Origin: Takifugu bimaculatus
Taxonomy: Eukaryota > Chordata > Actinopteri > Tetraodontiformes > Tetraodontidae
DNA length: 64,000 nucleotides
Direction of reading: 5' to 3'
NCBI GenBank assembly: GCA_004026145.2
Contig: CP034996.1
Location: 11,337,282 to 11,401,281, forward strand
Positions 1 to 17,392 of the stretch are shown here, piece after piece; position 1 is the stretch's first letter; every line of letters starts with the position of its first letter. Made by a program: the position numbers and the translations under genes. A model generated the notes under the pieces. That model made no database searches, was not told where the DNA came from, and saw nothing but the letters and a program-made list of their open reading frames with translations.

Positions 1-595
1 CTCATGTCTGTCTGCTCGCCGTCTCTCTGCTCGTGTCTGTCTGCTCGTGTCTGTCTGCTCGTGTCTGTCTGCTCGCCGTCTGTCTGCTCATGTCTGTCTG
101 CTCGCCGTCTCTCTGCTCATGTCTGTCTGCTCATGTCTGTCTGCTCACCGTCTCTCTGCTCATGTCTGTCTGCTCGCCGTCTCTCTGCTCGTGTCTGTCT
201 GCTCGTGTCTGTCTGCTCGCCGTCTCTCTGCTCATGTCTGTCTGCTCGCCGTCTCTCTGCTCGTGTCTGTCTGCTCGTGTCTGTCTGCTCGCCGTCTCTC
301 TGCTCGTGTCTGTCTGCTCGTGTCTGTCTGCTCGTGTCTCTCTGCTCGTGTCTGTCTGCTCGCCGTCTGTCTGCTCGCTGTCTCTCTGCTCGTGTCTCTC
401 TGCTCGTGTCTGTCTGCTCGTGTCTCTCTGCTCGTGTCTCTCTGCTCGTGTCTCTCTGCTCGTGTCTCTCTGCTCGTGTCTCTCTGCTCGTGTCTGTCTG
501 CTCGTGTCTGTCTGCTCGTGTCTGTCTGCTCGTGTCTGTCTACTCGTGTCTGTCTGCTCGTGTCTCTCTGCTCGCCGTCCCTCTGCCGCCTCATC
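1..595. repeat. 14/15-bp minisatellite, cut by window edge
   Basis: Head-to-tail units of two main kinds, CTCGTGTCTGTCTG (14 bp) and CTCGCCGTCTCTCTG (15 bp), with single-base variants, run without a break from base 1 to about 590. The array probably continues left of the window. Because the unit contains few stop-like triplets, long open frames appear on both strands (Ser/Cys/Leu-rich on +, Arg/Asp/Gln/Thr-rich on -). These are by-products of the repeat and are not called as genes. Confidence 0.95.
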
Positions 596-788
596 CTGGG
601 GTCTGACTAAAGGATCCATTGTTCTGTGGATCGTTTCCTGCCAATCAGAGTGACAAACAGAGCGCTTGATAATTTCTCCCCCAACACTTCGCCTGTCATG
701 GAGTCTGGCATGACAAGAAACTAACACTCACTCCTCCAGTGAGCTTTTAGACAATTTCGGACCAAAGCTTTCACACACACACACACCC

Positions 789-822
<34 letters not shown>

Positions 823-978
823 TTATCGAGGAAATTCCAACTATGTGGTCACGTCCCACTGGGAGCACGTTCCCGCTACTGCCGAGCGCTCATCTACTAC
901 TGTTGTCTACCGGCTCTTGCTGACATTAGCGAGCGATGCCTTTCAAATATCACGGCCTTTGGGAGTGGGTCAGGGTTG
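596..978. other. pygm upstream flank with (CA)n tract
   Basis: A (CA)n tract broken by a CCCCTA step lies at about 771-820. Outside it I see no coding signal, splice-site pair or recognisable element in this stretch. Confidence 0.6.
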
Positions 979-1304
979 CTATTTATAGAGGGTCAAGACA
1001 AGATGATAGTTTGGCCCGCCGGAGTGATACAGAGCGGCTTTAGTAGCTCTGCTGCAGCTGATTCGGTGTCAGCGAGCGCTCCGGGGCTCCACAGCAGATG
1101 TGATCTTCAAGGGTCTCTGGATCGGTGGTTTTTACAGTGGCGTCGCGTTGGGAATGCTCCGGGGCCACCTGGGCACAGACCAGGCCGCAGCCCTGCGACC
1201 CCCCCTCACGGAGCCTTGAGAGTATAAAGTTGTCTTGTAAAAATGCTATGAAGCAGCTTCGATTCCTGTTTTTTTCTTTAATCCTACATACACGAACCAT
1301 CTGC
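979..1304 (+). promoter_or_regulatory. MEF2 site plus E-box cluster upstream of pygm
   Basis: A perfect MEF2 consensus, CTATTTATAG, lies at 979-988. It is followed by E-boxes CAGCTG at 1055-1060, CAGATG at 1095-1100 and CATCTG at 1299-1304. MEF2 sites combined with E-boxes bound by MyoD-family factors are the classic signature of skeletal-muscle control regions, which suits muscle glycogen phosphorylase. The sites are seen directly; their activity is inferred. E-boxes are short and frequent by chance, so the MEF2 match and the clustering carry the weight. Confidence 0.45.
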
Positions 1305-1594
1305 TGACTCTGAGCCTGTTCCGAGATACTTTAGCTGTGGGAATTCTGCTGCAGGGAATTCTTCCTGTCCAGTGTGAAGCAGCACAACAGGACGGTGAAA
1401 TGACCGTCTTTGCCCCCGGACATTTATTCAATTCTGACAAATGACTGTTTTATCTCCAAACTTATAAGCCGTGCTGCAAATGAAGTCATCAGTGTGGCCC
1501 TTACGTGTTGCCCCCCCCCAGCACAGCTTTGCCCCACCCTTGACCAAATATACCCCGTTCACTCCACCCTCTGCTTGACATTCAGCCCCGGGGC

Positions 1595-1601
1595 TTTAAA
1601 A
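1595..1601 (+). promoter_or_regulatory. TATA-like box of pygm
   Basis: TTTAAAA sits 105-111 bp before the pygm start codon, so transcription would begin near 1625-1630 and give a 5' UTR of about 80 bp. No second TATA-like box lies closer to the ATG. The start site is inferred from spacing only. Confidence 0.45.
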
Positions 1602-1705
1602 GCCCGAGCCGGCGCCTGCTGCCGTGGGTGCCGCTGCTGAACGCGTGTGTGTTGCTTTCACTGTTTACATTCTTCCAGAGCCGGAGCGCTTCTACTCGAG
1701 CCACA

Positions 1706-9307
<7,602 letters not shown>

Positions 9308-9444
9308 GCCCCCCTCAATCACGCCATGAAAGGGTTCAGTGTCATCGCGACTGCAACCAAGCACGTTTGTGAGGGTTTGAATAATGTACTGGTATTTTTG
9401 TATTTAAAAACATAGCCTATTGTATTCCACTTGGAACCATTCTG

Positions 9445-9450
9445 AATAAA
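9445..9450 (+). terminator. Poly(A) signal of pygm
   Basis: AATAAA lies 138 bp after the TAA stop codon at 9305-9307, giving a short 3' UTR. No earlier copy is present after the stop. Confidence 0.75.
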
Positions 9451-9465
9451 AAAAATCTCGGAAAT

Positions 9466-10392
9466 TCCACTTTTCCTTCTTGCCATTTCTTCCCCGGTTC
9501 ATGGAAAGTTTGGACAAAATCTTTCGGAGTTTGGTGAAACAACAGAGAACCGACACACATAGAAATGGGGGCCCCGGGTGTTGGGTACCAAGGTCCCGGC
9601 CTGAACGCACCACACTCACACGCACAGATGAGTGTGCAGACCGTGGACGCGCAGCCAGACACATTAACCGAGGCCGAGGTGAATCATTGCCGAAAATCCA
9701 ACAAATTGGAATCTTAAACTGCAGCTAAAATCGTCATTTGTGAGCTTCGAACCTGTCACGTTTCAGTCGCGATGCGTGTCTGCGTTCCGGATTGCGCAAC
9801 AGCGGGCCGGCGCGTGCGCGGCTTCCTGGTCATGGCTTCGTCGCAATAGCTGAGCGTGCTTGTAAAGATTAAGGAAGAATGTGCACGTGTCATGTACACT
9901 GCGTGCTGCGTTCAGGGCCGCGCACATCTTCACGGGGGGAGAGTCACGTCGAGTTCATCTTCTGTACCCAGGAAAGTCCTGCTGAAGCTGGGTGAAGGTT
10001 CGGGATTGCCAGCCCGTCCTTTGTTGCCTCTTTCTTGGTGGGTTTTTCTACATATTCTGCCAAAAGATGGAACTTAAATGAGCTCAGGCTTTGAAAATAA
10101 GCAGTTAAAGGGGTCTAAAGGGGCAAATCCTGCTGGTGCAGCTGAAAAAACGGGTCTTTTTATTTTGAGGAGGGGGGGTTGTTTTTTTCGGTGCACCTGC
10201 TGCTTCATCGGGCCTGACATCTCATGCTGATATCAAACAAGTGCACATTCCTCAAAACTAATCGCCGGGACCCAAAACAGAGCGAAATCTCTCAGGTTTG
10301 CGGCACATTTGGGCAGGAAAGACGAGCACGTGGCTGTGCTGCTCCGCGTGTTGAGATGCTGAGAGCTTAATGATCACAGCAGTAAACCTCAG
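9466..10392. other. Spacer between pygm and the SLC22 gene
   Basis: No coding pattern or recognised repeat family was found. Upstream regulatory sequence of the transporter gene is the likeliest content towards the right end. Confidence 0.6.
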
Positions 10393-10422
10393 TGACCTTG
10401 GACAAGGTCATCGCCAGGGTCA
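10393..10422 (+). promoter_or_regulatory. Nuclear-receptor half-site array (ER6 plus DR6)
   Basis: TGACCT at 10393-10398 and AGGTCA at 10405-10410 form an everted repeat with 6-base spacing. AGGTCA and GGGTCA at 10417-10422 form a direct repeat, also with 6-base spacing. ER6 elements are known targets of PXR/RXR-type heterodimers in genes for drug handling. The array is about 600 bp upstream of the transporter start codon and about 460 bp upstream of the end of its likely non-coding first exon. The sequence matches are direct; function is inferred. Confidence 0.5.
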
Positions 10423-10884
10423 ACGACCGTCATCACGTGCTGCCTTCTGTCAAAATGCTGACTTATAAATCGAGAAGAAAACAAAGGAACACAGAACCCA
10501 CGCACACAGAATGAGCCAGTCCTCGAGATTAAGTAACCAATAAGGTGGGGGGGGGGGGTGCGTTAACGTCCAACGTGCGCAGATATGCCCCCGTCTCGAT
10601 GCTGCAGCTCACTCGCTGCTGCGCGCCGAGGACCCGGCGTTACCTCCGCTAATTCAGCTGCACGTCTCATAATCCAAAGTTCGGTAAAAGCTCCTGGAAT
10701 TTGTGAGCCGATTACCGAGTCCAGCAGCAGCAGCAGCAGCAGGATCGCTTTGACCTCTCCGTGAGTTTGTCCGAACTTTCTCCTGGACTTCCTGTTTGGA
10801 TCTGAGGTCCGCCTGGCGGTTTTGTGTCTGAATGCTGCCGTTTGACCGCCTGCATTCGATTGTTGTTCTCTAAAGTTCGAGCAG

Positions 10885-10983
10885 GTAAGTTGAGCCGAGT
10901 CCGATTCGCTGAAGCAGCTTCTGAGACAGAACGACCAACGTTTGGATGGTTTGTGCCGCTGTGTCTGTTCACCATCGCCTCAG
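10885..10983 (+). other. 5' UTR intron of the SLC22 gene
   Basis: A perfect donor, CAG|GTAAGT, lies at 10884/10885. A pyrimidine-rich acceptor ending in CAG at 10983 lies 22 bp before the start codon. The 99-bp size equals neighbouring introns. The upstream in-frame ATG at 10946 falls inside this intron, which supports ATG 11006 as the start. The non-coding first exon would end at 10884; it contains a (CAG)n-like stretch near 10722-10741. Confidence 0.7.
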
Positions 10984-11005
10984 GTGCCACGAGACCTTCA
11001 CCGCG

Positions 11006-13616
11006 ATGGCGTTCGGTGACCTGCTGGACATGGTGGGGGGCACGGGACGTTTCCAGATCGTGCACGTGACCCTGCTCTGCGTCCCCGTGTTGATGATGGC
11101 CAGCCACAACCTGCTGCAGAACTTCGTGGCCTCTGTGCCTCCCCACCACTGCAGCCCCCACGCCAACGTGTCTGCGCTGCCCCTGAGCGCCGAGGAGAAG
11201 CTGCTCGTCACGGCGCCGCTGGACCTCGCCGGGAAGCCGCTGAGGTGCCAGCGCTACAGCGCGCCGCGGTGGCGCCTCCTGGCTGCCAATGGCAGCTCTG
11301 CGGCGGAGGACGACGACTACGCCAACCCAGAGGAGATCCACGACGACCTGGAGGGATGCGAGGACGGATGGTCGTACGCCATGAGGGAGAGGACCTCCAG
11401 CATCATCTCTGACGTAGGACTTTATTTTCTCTGAGCCCGTCGGCTTTTAAGGTTCCTCGGTGCTGAACTGTGCTCCACTGTGGCCAGTGGGACCTGGTGT
11501 GTGACCTGCGCTCGCTGAAGCAAATGGGGCAGACCGTCTACATGGGAGGCGTGCTGGTTGGAGCTGTGATCTTCGGAGTGCTCTCCGATAGGTAACGTCA
11601 GACCCCAACGAGCGCCTGTCTTACATTCATCCCGATGGCGGGTTTGACCTGCCGAGGCCAGCGCTAGTCTGACGCTGCTGACCTTGCTGTAGATATGGCC
11701 GCCGCATCCTGCTGATCTTCTCCTACCTGCTAATGGCCGTCTCGGGAACGTGCACCGCCTTCTCGTCCTCCTTTTCCCTCTTCTGCCTGTTCCGCTTCGG
11801 CTGCGGCATGGCTCTGTCGGGCCAGTCCCTCAACAGCTTCTCGCTCAGTGAGATCCTTCAAACCTCCTACAACGAGCAAACGAGTGCGTTTCTGTTGACG
11901 TGTCGCGTGACGCCCGGCTGTGTTTGTGATTTTGAAGTCGTGGAGTGGATCCCAACTCGCGTGCGGACGGTGGTGGGGACGATAACGGGTTACGCCTACA
12001 CCTTTGGGCAGCTGATCCTGGCCGCTGTTGCCTACTTCATCCGGGACTGGAGGTGGCTGACCCTGGCCGTGTCCCTGCCCTACTACATCTTCTTCCTTTA
12101 CGCCTGGTGAGATGCTAAAAACTGAGGGAGCGGTTGTTAATCTACTGTAGCGCGTCGTTGTGGCGCGCAGCAGCACCGTCTGAACCTGTTACTAAAGTTA
12201 CGGCTGAATATGAGTAGAGGACTGGAGGACAAACGTCTCTTGCAGGTGGTTCCATGAATCCTCCAGGTGGTTGTTCCTCAACAACAAGAGCGAGCATGGC
12301 ATCAAGAACCTGCAGAGTGTGGCCAAAATCAACGGGAGGCCCAAAGAAAGCGAAAAACTGGACGTTAAAGTGAGCGACCGGCGTTTTTCGTTGAACCGCC
12401 TCGAGTAGCAGTGGCGCCACACCGAGAGTCTCTTTATTTGCAGATGGTGCAAGAATCCATGAAAAAGGAGCTGGTTGGTTCCCAGGATTCCTACTCCTTC
12501 CTGGACCTTTTCCGCACACCCACCATGAGGCTGACGACCATCTCCCTCAGCGCCGTCTGGTATGATGCAGCTTGGTCGACCGATAAAAACGTCCGCGTGA
12601 CGCGAGGCCTCGCCCTCGCCCTCTAGGTTCTCGACCAGCTTCGCCTACTACGGCCTGTCCATGGACCTGCAGAAGTTCGGGGTGGACATCTACCTAATCC
12701 AGGTGATCTTCGGCGCGGTTGACATCCCCGCCAAGGTCGTCGTAACCGTGGCCATGAGCCTGCTGGGGCGGCGCCCGTCACAGTGCGGCGCCCTCATCAT
12801 CGCCGGGGTCACGATCCTGGCGAACCTGCTGGTGCCTCACGGTAGGTGCGAGACCTCCAACACGTGTGAAACCACAGCTCCTGTGTGATCCGGTTGCTGG
12901 CTGCAGATCAACAGACGGTGCGCACCGGTCTGGCCGTGCTGGGTAAAGGTTGCCTGGCGGCCTCCTTCAACTGCTGCTACCTTTACTCTGGAGAACTCTA
13001 CCCAACCGTCATCCGGTAGGTGGAATGCGTCAACCATTACATAATTGATGACAGTTTTGTATGGTTGATTGTGAGGTGACCAATTGTTTTAGCTCATCGG
13101 CGTCTGCGAGCTCTTGTTGAAGACTTTGACAATGATGCGAAGGTTCCTGGGCTACTTTGGGTTACTTGGGTTTTAGGGTGTGAGCGCTCCCAAGCTTCAC
13201 GTATGGATTCTTTCCCTCTCAGCCAGAACGGCATGGGCTTCGTGTCCATGACTGCTCGCATAGGCTCCATGGTGGCCCCCATGGTGCTCCTAGCAGGGGA
13301 CTACATCCCGTGGGTACCGGGCTTGATCTACGGGGGCGCTCCGATTCTCAGTGGGGTGGTTGGAATATTCCTTCCGGAGACCCTCGGCTCTCCCCTCCCT
13401 GATACCATACAAGACGTAGAAGACAGGTGAGATGGCAACAAGGAGACGGGCCGGGCAGAGAGAGAGAGAGAGAGAGGTAGACAGACAGAGAGAGAGAGAT
13501 GATCCACCTTTATTTTCTCTTTCAACCACAGGGGATCTGGGAGAAGACCCAAAAAGGAAACAAAGGATGCAAACTCACAAGACAATGAGGCAAATCTAAT
13601 GAAACAGGTTGTCTGA
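11006..13616 (+). CDS. slc22a6l: SLC22 organic-anion transporter, OAT1/OAT3-like (10 coding exons)
   Basis: Predicted plasma-membrane carrier of the major facilitator superfamily, SLC22 branch, exchanging organic anions (OAT family, typically against dicarboxylates in kidney). Exons: 11006-11413, 11488-11591, 11693-11847, 11938-12106, 12246-12369, 12444-12559, 12627-12841, 12907-13015, 13223-13426, 13532-13616; 562 residues in one frame, all GT-AG. The start [17 protein letters not shown], the loop motif DRYGRR after the second membrane helix, [22 protein letters not shown] and [10 protein letters not shown] are OAT1/OAT3 hallmarks. The first extracellular loop (about residues 40-135) carries NVS and NGS glycosylation sequons, plus a fish-type acidic stretch ([15 protein letters not shown], dots for other residues). 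The short basic C-terminus ends in QVV. It could be called slc22a6, a8 or a fish-specific co-orthologue; substrate is not readable from the sequence. The direction is the same as pygm. Confidence 0.9.
13455..13500. repeat. (AG)n-rich tract in the last SLC22 intron
   Basis: Two AG runs flank a GGTAGACAGACAG step, all inside the intron between the last two coding exons. Confidence 0.85.
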
Positions 13617-13617
13617 G

Positions 13618-13708
<91 letters not shown>

Positions 13709-14002
13709 GATCTATCCATCCATCCATCCATCCATCCATCCATCCATCCACCCATCCATCCATCATCCATCCATCCACCCATCCATCCATCATCCATCCA
13801 TCCATCCATCCATCCATCCATCCATCCATCCATATCCACCCATCCATCCACATCATCCATCCATCCATCCATCCATCCATCCATCCATCCATCCATCCAT
13901 CCCCACCCACCCAATCACCCACCCACCTATCCATCATCCATCCATCCATCCATCCATCCATCCATCCATCCATCATCCATCCATCCATCCATCCATCCAT
14001 AA
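13617..14002. repeat. Compound TATC / CCAT microsatellite in SLC22 3' UTR
   Basis: About 22 TATC units (13617-13708) pass into roughly 70 CCAT-type units with CACC and CATCATCC interruptions. The array begins right after the TGA at 13614-13616, so it would be transcribed as 3' UTR. The long open frames over it (SIYL/SIHP on +, GWMD on -) are repeat by-products. Confidence 0.95.
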
Positions 14003-14305
14003 GAGAAAGAGCTTCTAATGGAAAACAACAGTCCGACGACGATGAGGCGTATGATGCTTTTATTGCAAGTGAACTCATATATGATTCAGTCTGAGGAATA
14101 ACTGCGGTTTTGATTTTCCCACCGGTTTTGTGTGAAATCAGCGCCGCTCTTTATGTAGGACAGCACTAAACTCTCGTCTGTACAGTCTGGTTGGTGTCAC
14201 AGCAGCAGCCTGTGAGAAATCATTCATTTCCATTTGCAGAGGTATGAGACAAATACAGAATTTACAAACTGAGTCAAATTCAGTCTTCTTTGTTGGTGAA
14301 TTCCG

Positions 14306-14358
14306 TCTGCCCACTAGCTTAGAGAAATGCACATTTTATTTAGCTGCTAGTGGGCAGA
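14306..14358. repeat. Perfect 13-bp inverted repeat with 27-base loop
   Basis: TCTGCCCACTAGC at 14306-14318 is matched by its exact reverse complement, GCTAGTGGGCAGA, at 14346-14358. It could form a hairpin in the SLC22 3' UTR or be the remnant of a small inverted-repeat element. There is no T run after it. Confidence 0.8.
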
Positions 14359-14535
14359 AGATTCATTTCAAGGTATAATTTAATATGATGACATAAAGAT
14401 GCTGTTAGTGTGACAAATAATGATGTGGATTTGACATCCTTCTTCTTGCATATACAATTTAGAACTACAAATAGTGAAGTTACTGTGTCATTAATGCTAA
14501 ACCGTGTGTTTCTATTAAATAATTTTCTAGCGTGT

Positions 14536-14592
14536 GTTGCCAGGACAACGCGGGCTGAGCCGAAAGACCCTCGTGACGTCCTACCTATAAAT
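14536..14592 (+). promoter_or_regulatory. Promoter-like cluster: X-box, CRE, TATA
   Basis: GTTGCCAGGACAAC (14536-14549) resembles the RFX X-box with one mismatch. TGACGTC (14574-14580) is a CRE-type core and TATAAAT (14586-14592) is TATA-like. All point the same way in a non-coding region. No exon was recognised downstream, so this is a weak call. Confidence 0.25.
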
Positions 14593-14852
14593 GTTGCTGT
14601 GCTGCCACCTAGTGGCGGAATTTAGGGAAACGCGTAAATGAAGCAAAATGTCTGTCAGCAGGATGCAAACGGTGATGCACGACCGTGCTCGACTGACTGT
14701 TCAGACACCTCCTGCACAATGAGAATAACTTATCCTGAAGCAGATTGAAGTTTTGTACTTAGCCTTTTATATGTGTTTGTTATTTTAACTGCACCAGCTT
14801 TAGCAGAATAGCAATGTAAAATCTACAAACGCTCAAACATCTTATTAAACAA

Positions 14853-14853
<1 letters not shown>

Positions 14854-14882
<29 letters not shown>
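14854..14882. repeat. (AC)n microsatellite
   Basis: About 14 AC units between the two convergent genes. Confidence 0.95.
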
Positions 14883-14885
<3 letters not shown>

Positions 14886-14932
14886 CATTTTAATTGTGCA
14901 TTCGTGTGTTCTAAGAAGATAAGAGGTAAAGA

Positions 14933-14942
14933 AATAAATAAA
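14933..14942 (+). terminator. Candidate poly(A) signals of the SLC22 gene
   Basis: Two overlapping AATAAA hexamers on +, about 1.3 kb after the stop codon. I saw no earlier AATAAA on + after 13616. A 3' UTR this long, holding a microsatellite, is plausible but unproved. Confidence 0.35.
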
Positions 14943-15045
14943 TACCTCATAAATATGATATGAATAGAGATTTATTTTCTCATATGAACAGGTGGATTCA
15001 TTTTTCATTTTATTTTACAATCTATGACAATCTCGCATTGTTTCC

Positions 15046-15096
15046 TTTATTCTAGCATATTTCAGGGATGACATGGGGTAAAGGATCTCTTTTATT
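15046..15096 (-). terminator. Candidate poly(A) signals of nrg2
   Basis: Reading the - strand, AATAAA occurs at 15096-15091 and 15051-15046, with more at 15014-15009 and 14976-14971. I saw no AATAAA on - between the nrg2 stop and these, so the 3' UTR would be about 2.3 kb. The ends of nrg2 and the SLC22 gene would then lie within about 150 bp of each other. Confidence 0.35.
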
Positions 15097-16224
15097 GCTG
15101 AATGTTAAATGAAATACACTTTCACTGACTGGAAAAGAATTGTCTGCAGCTTTTTTCTCTTGTTTTCCTCTTTTTTTTTTCGTTTTAAACCATGCACCCA
15201 TCTAACCGTGACCACAAGGACATGCAGAAGGGAGGTGTTCCAAATATCTCAAGCGGGGGGCTGTGTCAGGGGGTATGGGAGAGGTGTCAGGGTCAGGCTG
15301 AGATGGATGGGTATGTGTGTGTGTGTGTGTGGGGGGGGGGGGCTCACAAAATTAAAAGCGAAGAGAGGGCGGGACATCCCTGCTACCATCCCATCGCATT
15401 TAAAGTGGAGGCGCGCTGCTTTCGGTTGCATCTTTGGACGTAGAAAATCCGACGCTCAGGTGAGGGATTCGATGAGATGTGTGCAAATCAAGAGTGAATA
15501 AAGACCTTTAAATATGACAATACATCTGTGCATCCAACATATAGCAGTGGGGGTGGCAGCTTGATCACTGGGCTCCTTCAGACCCACGAGAAGGACACGT
15601 TTGGCCTGACGGCCATGAAACATCATCAAATGTGTTTGTTCGTCGACTCGCTTCGAAGACATCGGGGCGTTTCCTTAACTCAGACGTTAGACGTTTGCCC
15701 TCAGTGGTGTAACATGATGGGGGGTTGAGATTGACCCTGTTCACTTTTAAAGTTATCAGCGTTCATCGGCTAAGGTCGTCTCCCGACGAGACAAAGCAGT
15801 AAAAAAAACAAAAAAAACCCAGGACAGACGTGATCGTGCATGTAAAGTTAAAACACCAAAAAAGAAGTGACACAGTCGTCCGGTGGCCGTGAGCGCGTGA
15901 GCACGACTGGCTAATGGCTGTATAATGGCTTCAGAAAGGTACTCATGTAAATATGATAGTTCATTCTACACTACAGGCATCACAGAGGTTCTTTTGTACA
16001 CACAACACACTACAGTCACCTCTTAGAAAATGAAGTAATCAACGGCAAAATATAAAGTTTGCATATTTTTGCATTTATGACCCTCCAGAGTTTCACAGCT
16101 ATTCCTTTCTAGCGTCTCGCGAGTGTCCTGCTCTCGGCCGTGTCCACTTGGCCTTCTGTCGAGCTCTCAGGAAGTGTTTGGGGAAAAGATGGACCCGGGG
16201 ACGGCGGCGTCCAGGCCTTGAAAT

Positions 16225-16290
16225 GGGCGGGGGCGGGGGCGGGGGCAGGGGCAGGGGCAGGGGCAGGGGCAGGGGGCAGGGGCAGGGGGC
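16225..16290 (+). repeat. GGGGCR hexanucleotide repeat, G-quadruplex-prone
   Basis: About ten units of GGGGGC and GGGGCA on +, giving many consecutive G4 runs with one- to two-base loops. On the nrg2 RNA strand the tract is C-rich. Confidence 0.9.
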
Positions 16291-16546
16291 TGGACATGTG
16301 GAAATCCTGAGACGCTGTGCGGCCTTTGACAAGGGCCACATAAACAAAATGGACACTAAAGTATGAGCTGGGGGGGGGGGGCTAGAGATGCCGTTTGTGT
16401 TTTGCCCTCATCTGGGGCGCCAAGTGGAGCCACAACATACGAGCGGGTGGGTCACCTGCTGGGGTGGGGGTGGGGGGGCAGAATAGCTGTAAACACATCA
16501 AGCTATGACCTGCATAACATATGAGCCTACGGCGGCCATACCTGTC

Positions 16547-16550
<4 letters not shown>

Positions 16551-16596
<46 letters not shown>

Positions 16597-16604
16597 GGGG
16601 GGGG
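16551..16604. repeat. (TG)n followed by G run
   Basis: About 21 TG units pass directly into about 10 G. The same TG-to-G junction recurs at about 15313-15341 and 16947-16977, so it is a repeated theme in this stretch. Confidence 0.9.
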
Positions 16605-17392
16605 TCGGTTAAAGCACGACTACCCGGCGGACCTCTCACACCGAGGCGCCAGGAGACCCACGATTTAACGACAAACAGTTCAGTTCATCTCACAACCACG
16701 GACGCATGCAGGCAGCCCGACATGCTCTCACACACACCTGCGGACACACACCTGCAGACACACACCCGCGGACACACACTCGGGCATGCGCACGGCCCGT
16801 CGCCCCCCCACGTTCACCCCGTCTTACTTCCGCCGAAGGGATCTACTCTGCATTTGCAAGATCCCAAATCATAAAGCCCACAGGTGAATCGTATTAATGT
16901 AAACATACACATGTATATTGCAATGCATGGACGGGGGCCGGGCATGGTGTGTGTGTGTGTGTGTGGGGGGGGGGGGGTGGTACGCTCCAGCAGGGCTAGA
17001 CTCCTCAAAGAATGCAATTTGGACATAAAACAGGAAACCAAAGAGGGAAAGAAACCTAAATGTGTATAAAAAAATGAGGCGTCCATATAGAAAGACTACA
17101 AAACCTCCACTGGCCCTCCGGCGTCGGCGTACAGCAAAAGGCACCACAATATTACTCTATTTTTTATGTCGTGAAAAAACTGGCACATCTTTTTTATGCT
17201 GTAAATCAAAATGTACATATAAATAGAGTTTTCCCTATAAAAAAGTCTTTGCTGTTAACTAGTAGACAACTTTTGCTAAAATGAAAATAAATATTTCATT
17301 TGTTTAGAATATCTGTCAGTTATATAAAATAAAAATATTTCTTATAGATGCAGGTCTATACTATATTGATTTTGCCGGTTCACTTCCGCGCT

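Larger units (their letters stand above)
15097..17392 (-). other. Probable nrg2 3' UTR
   Basis: Non-coding sequence following the nrg2 stop codon on the - strand. The part next to the stop, 17149-17392, is strongly AT-rich, as is common in regulated 3' UTRs. Further on are A-rich patches near 15798-15818, a GGGGCA-type repeat, GT runs and G runs. No independent gene was recognised. Confidence 0.5.

Noticed and set aside
4..653. Overlapping open frames of 120-206 codons on both strands
   Set aside because: All are translations of the 14/15-bp minisatellite, open in every phase, with no start context or family match.
13609..14094. 161-codon + frame ending in a non-repetitive acidic tail
   Set aside because: Nearly all of it is microsatellite. 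The last 30 residues ([19 protein letters not shown] end) look protein-like but match nothing I know and have no splice or start support. It overlaps the stop of the transporter in another frame.
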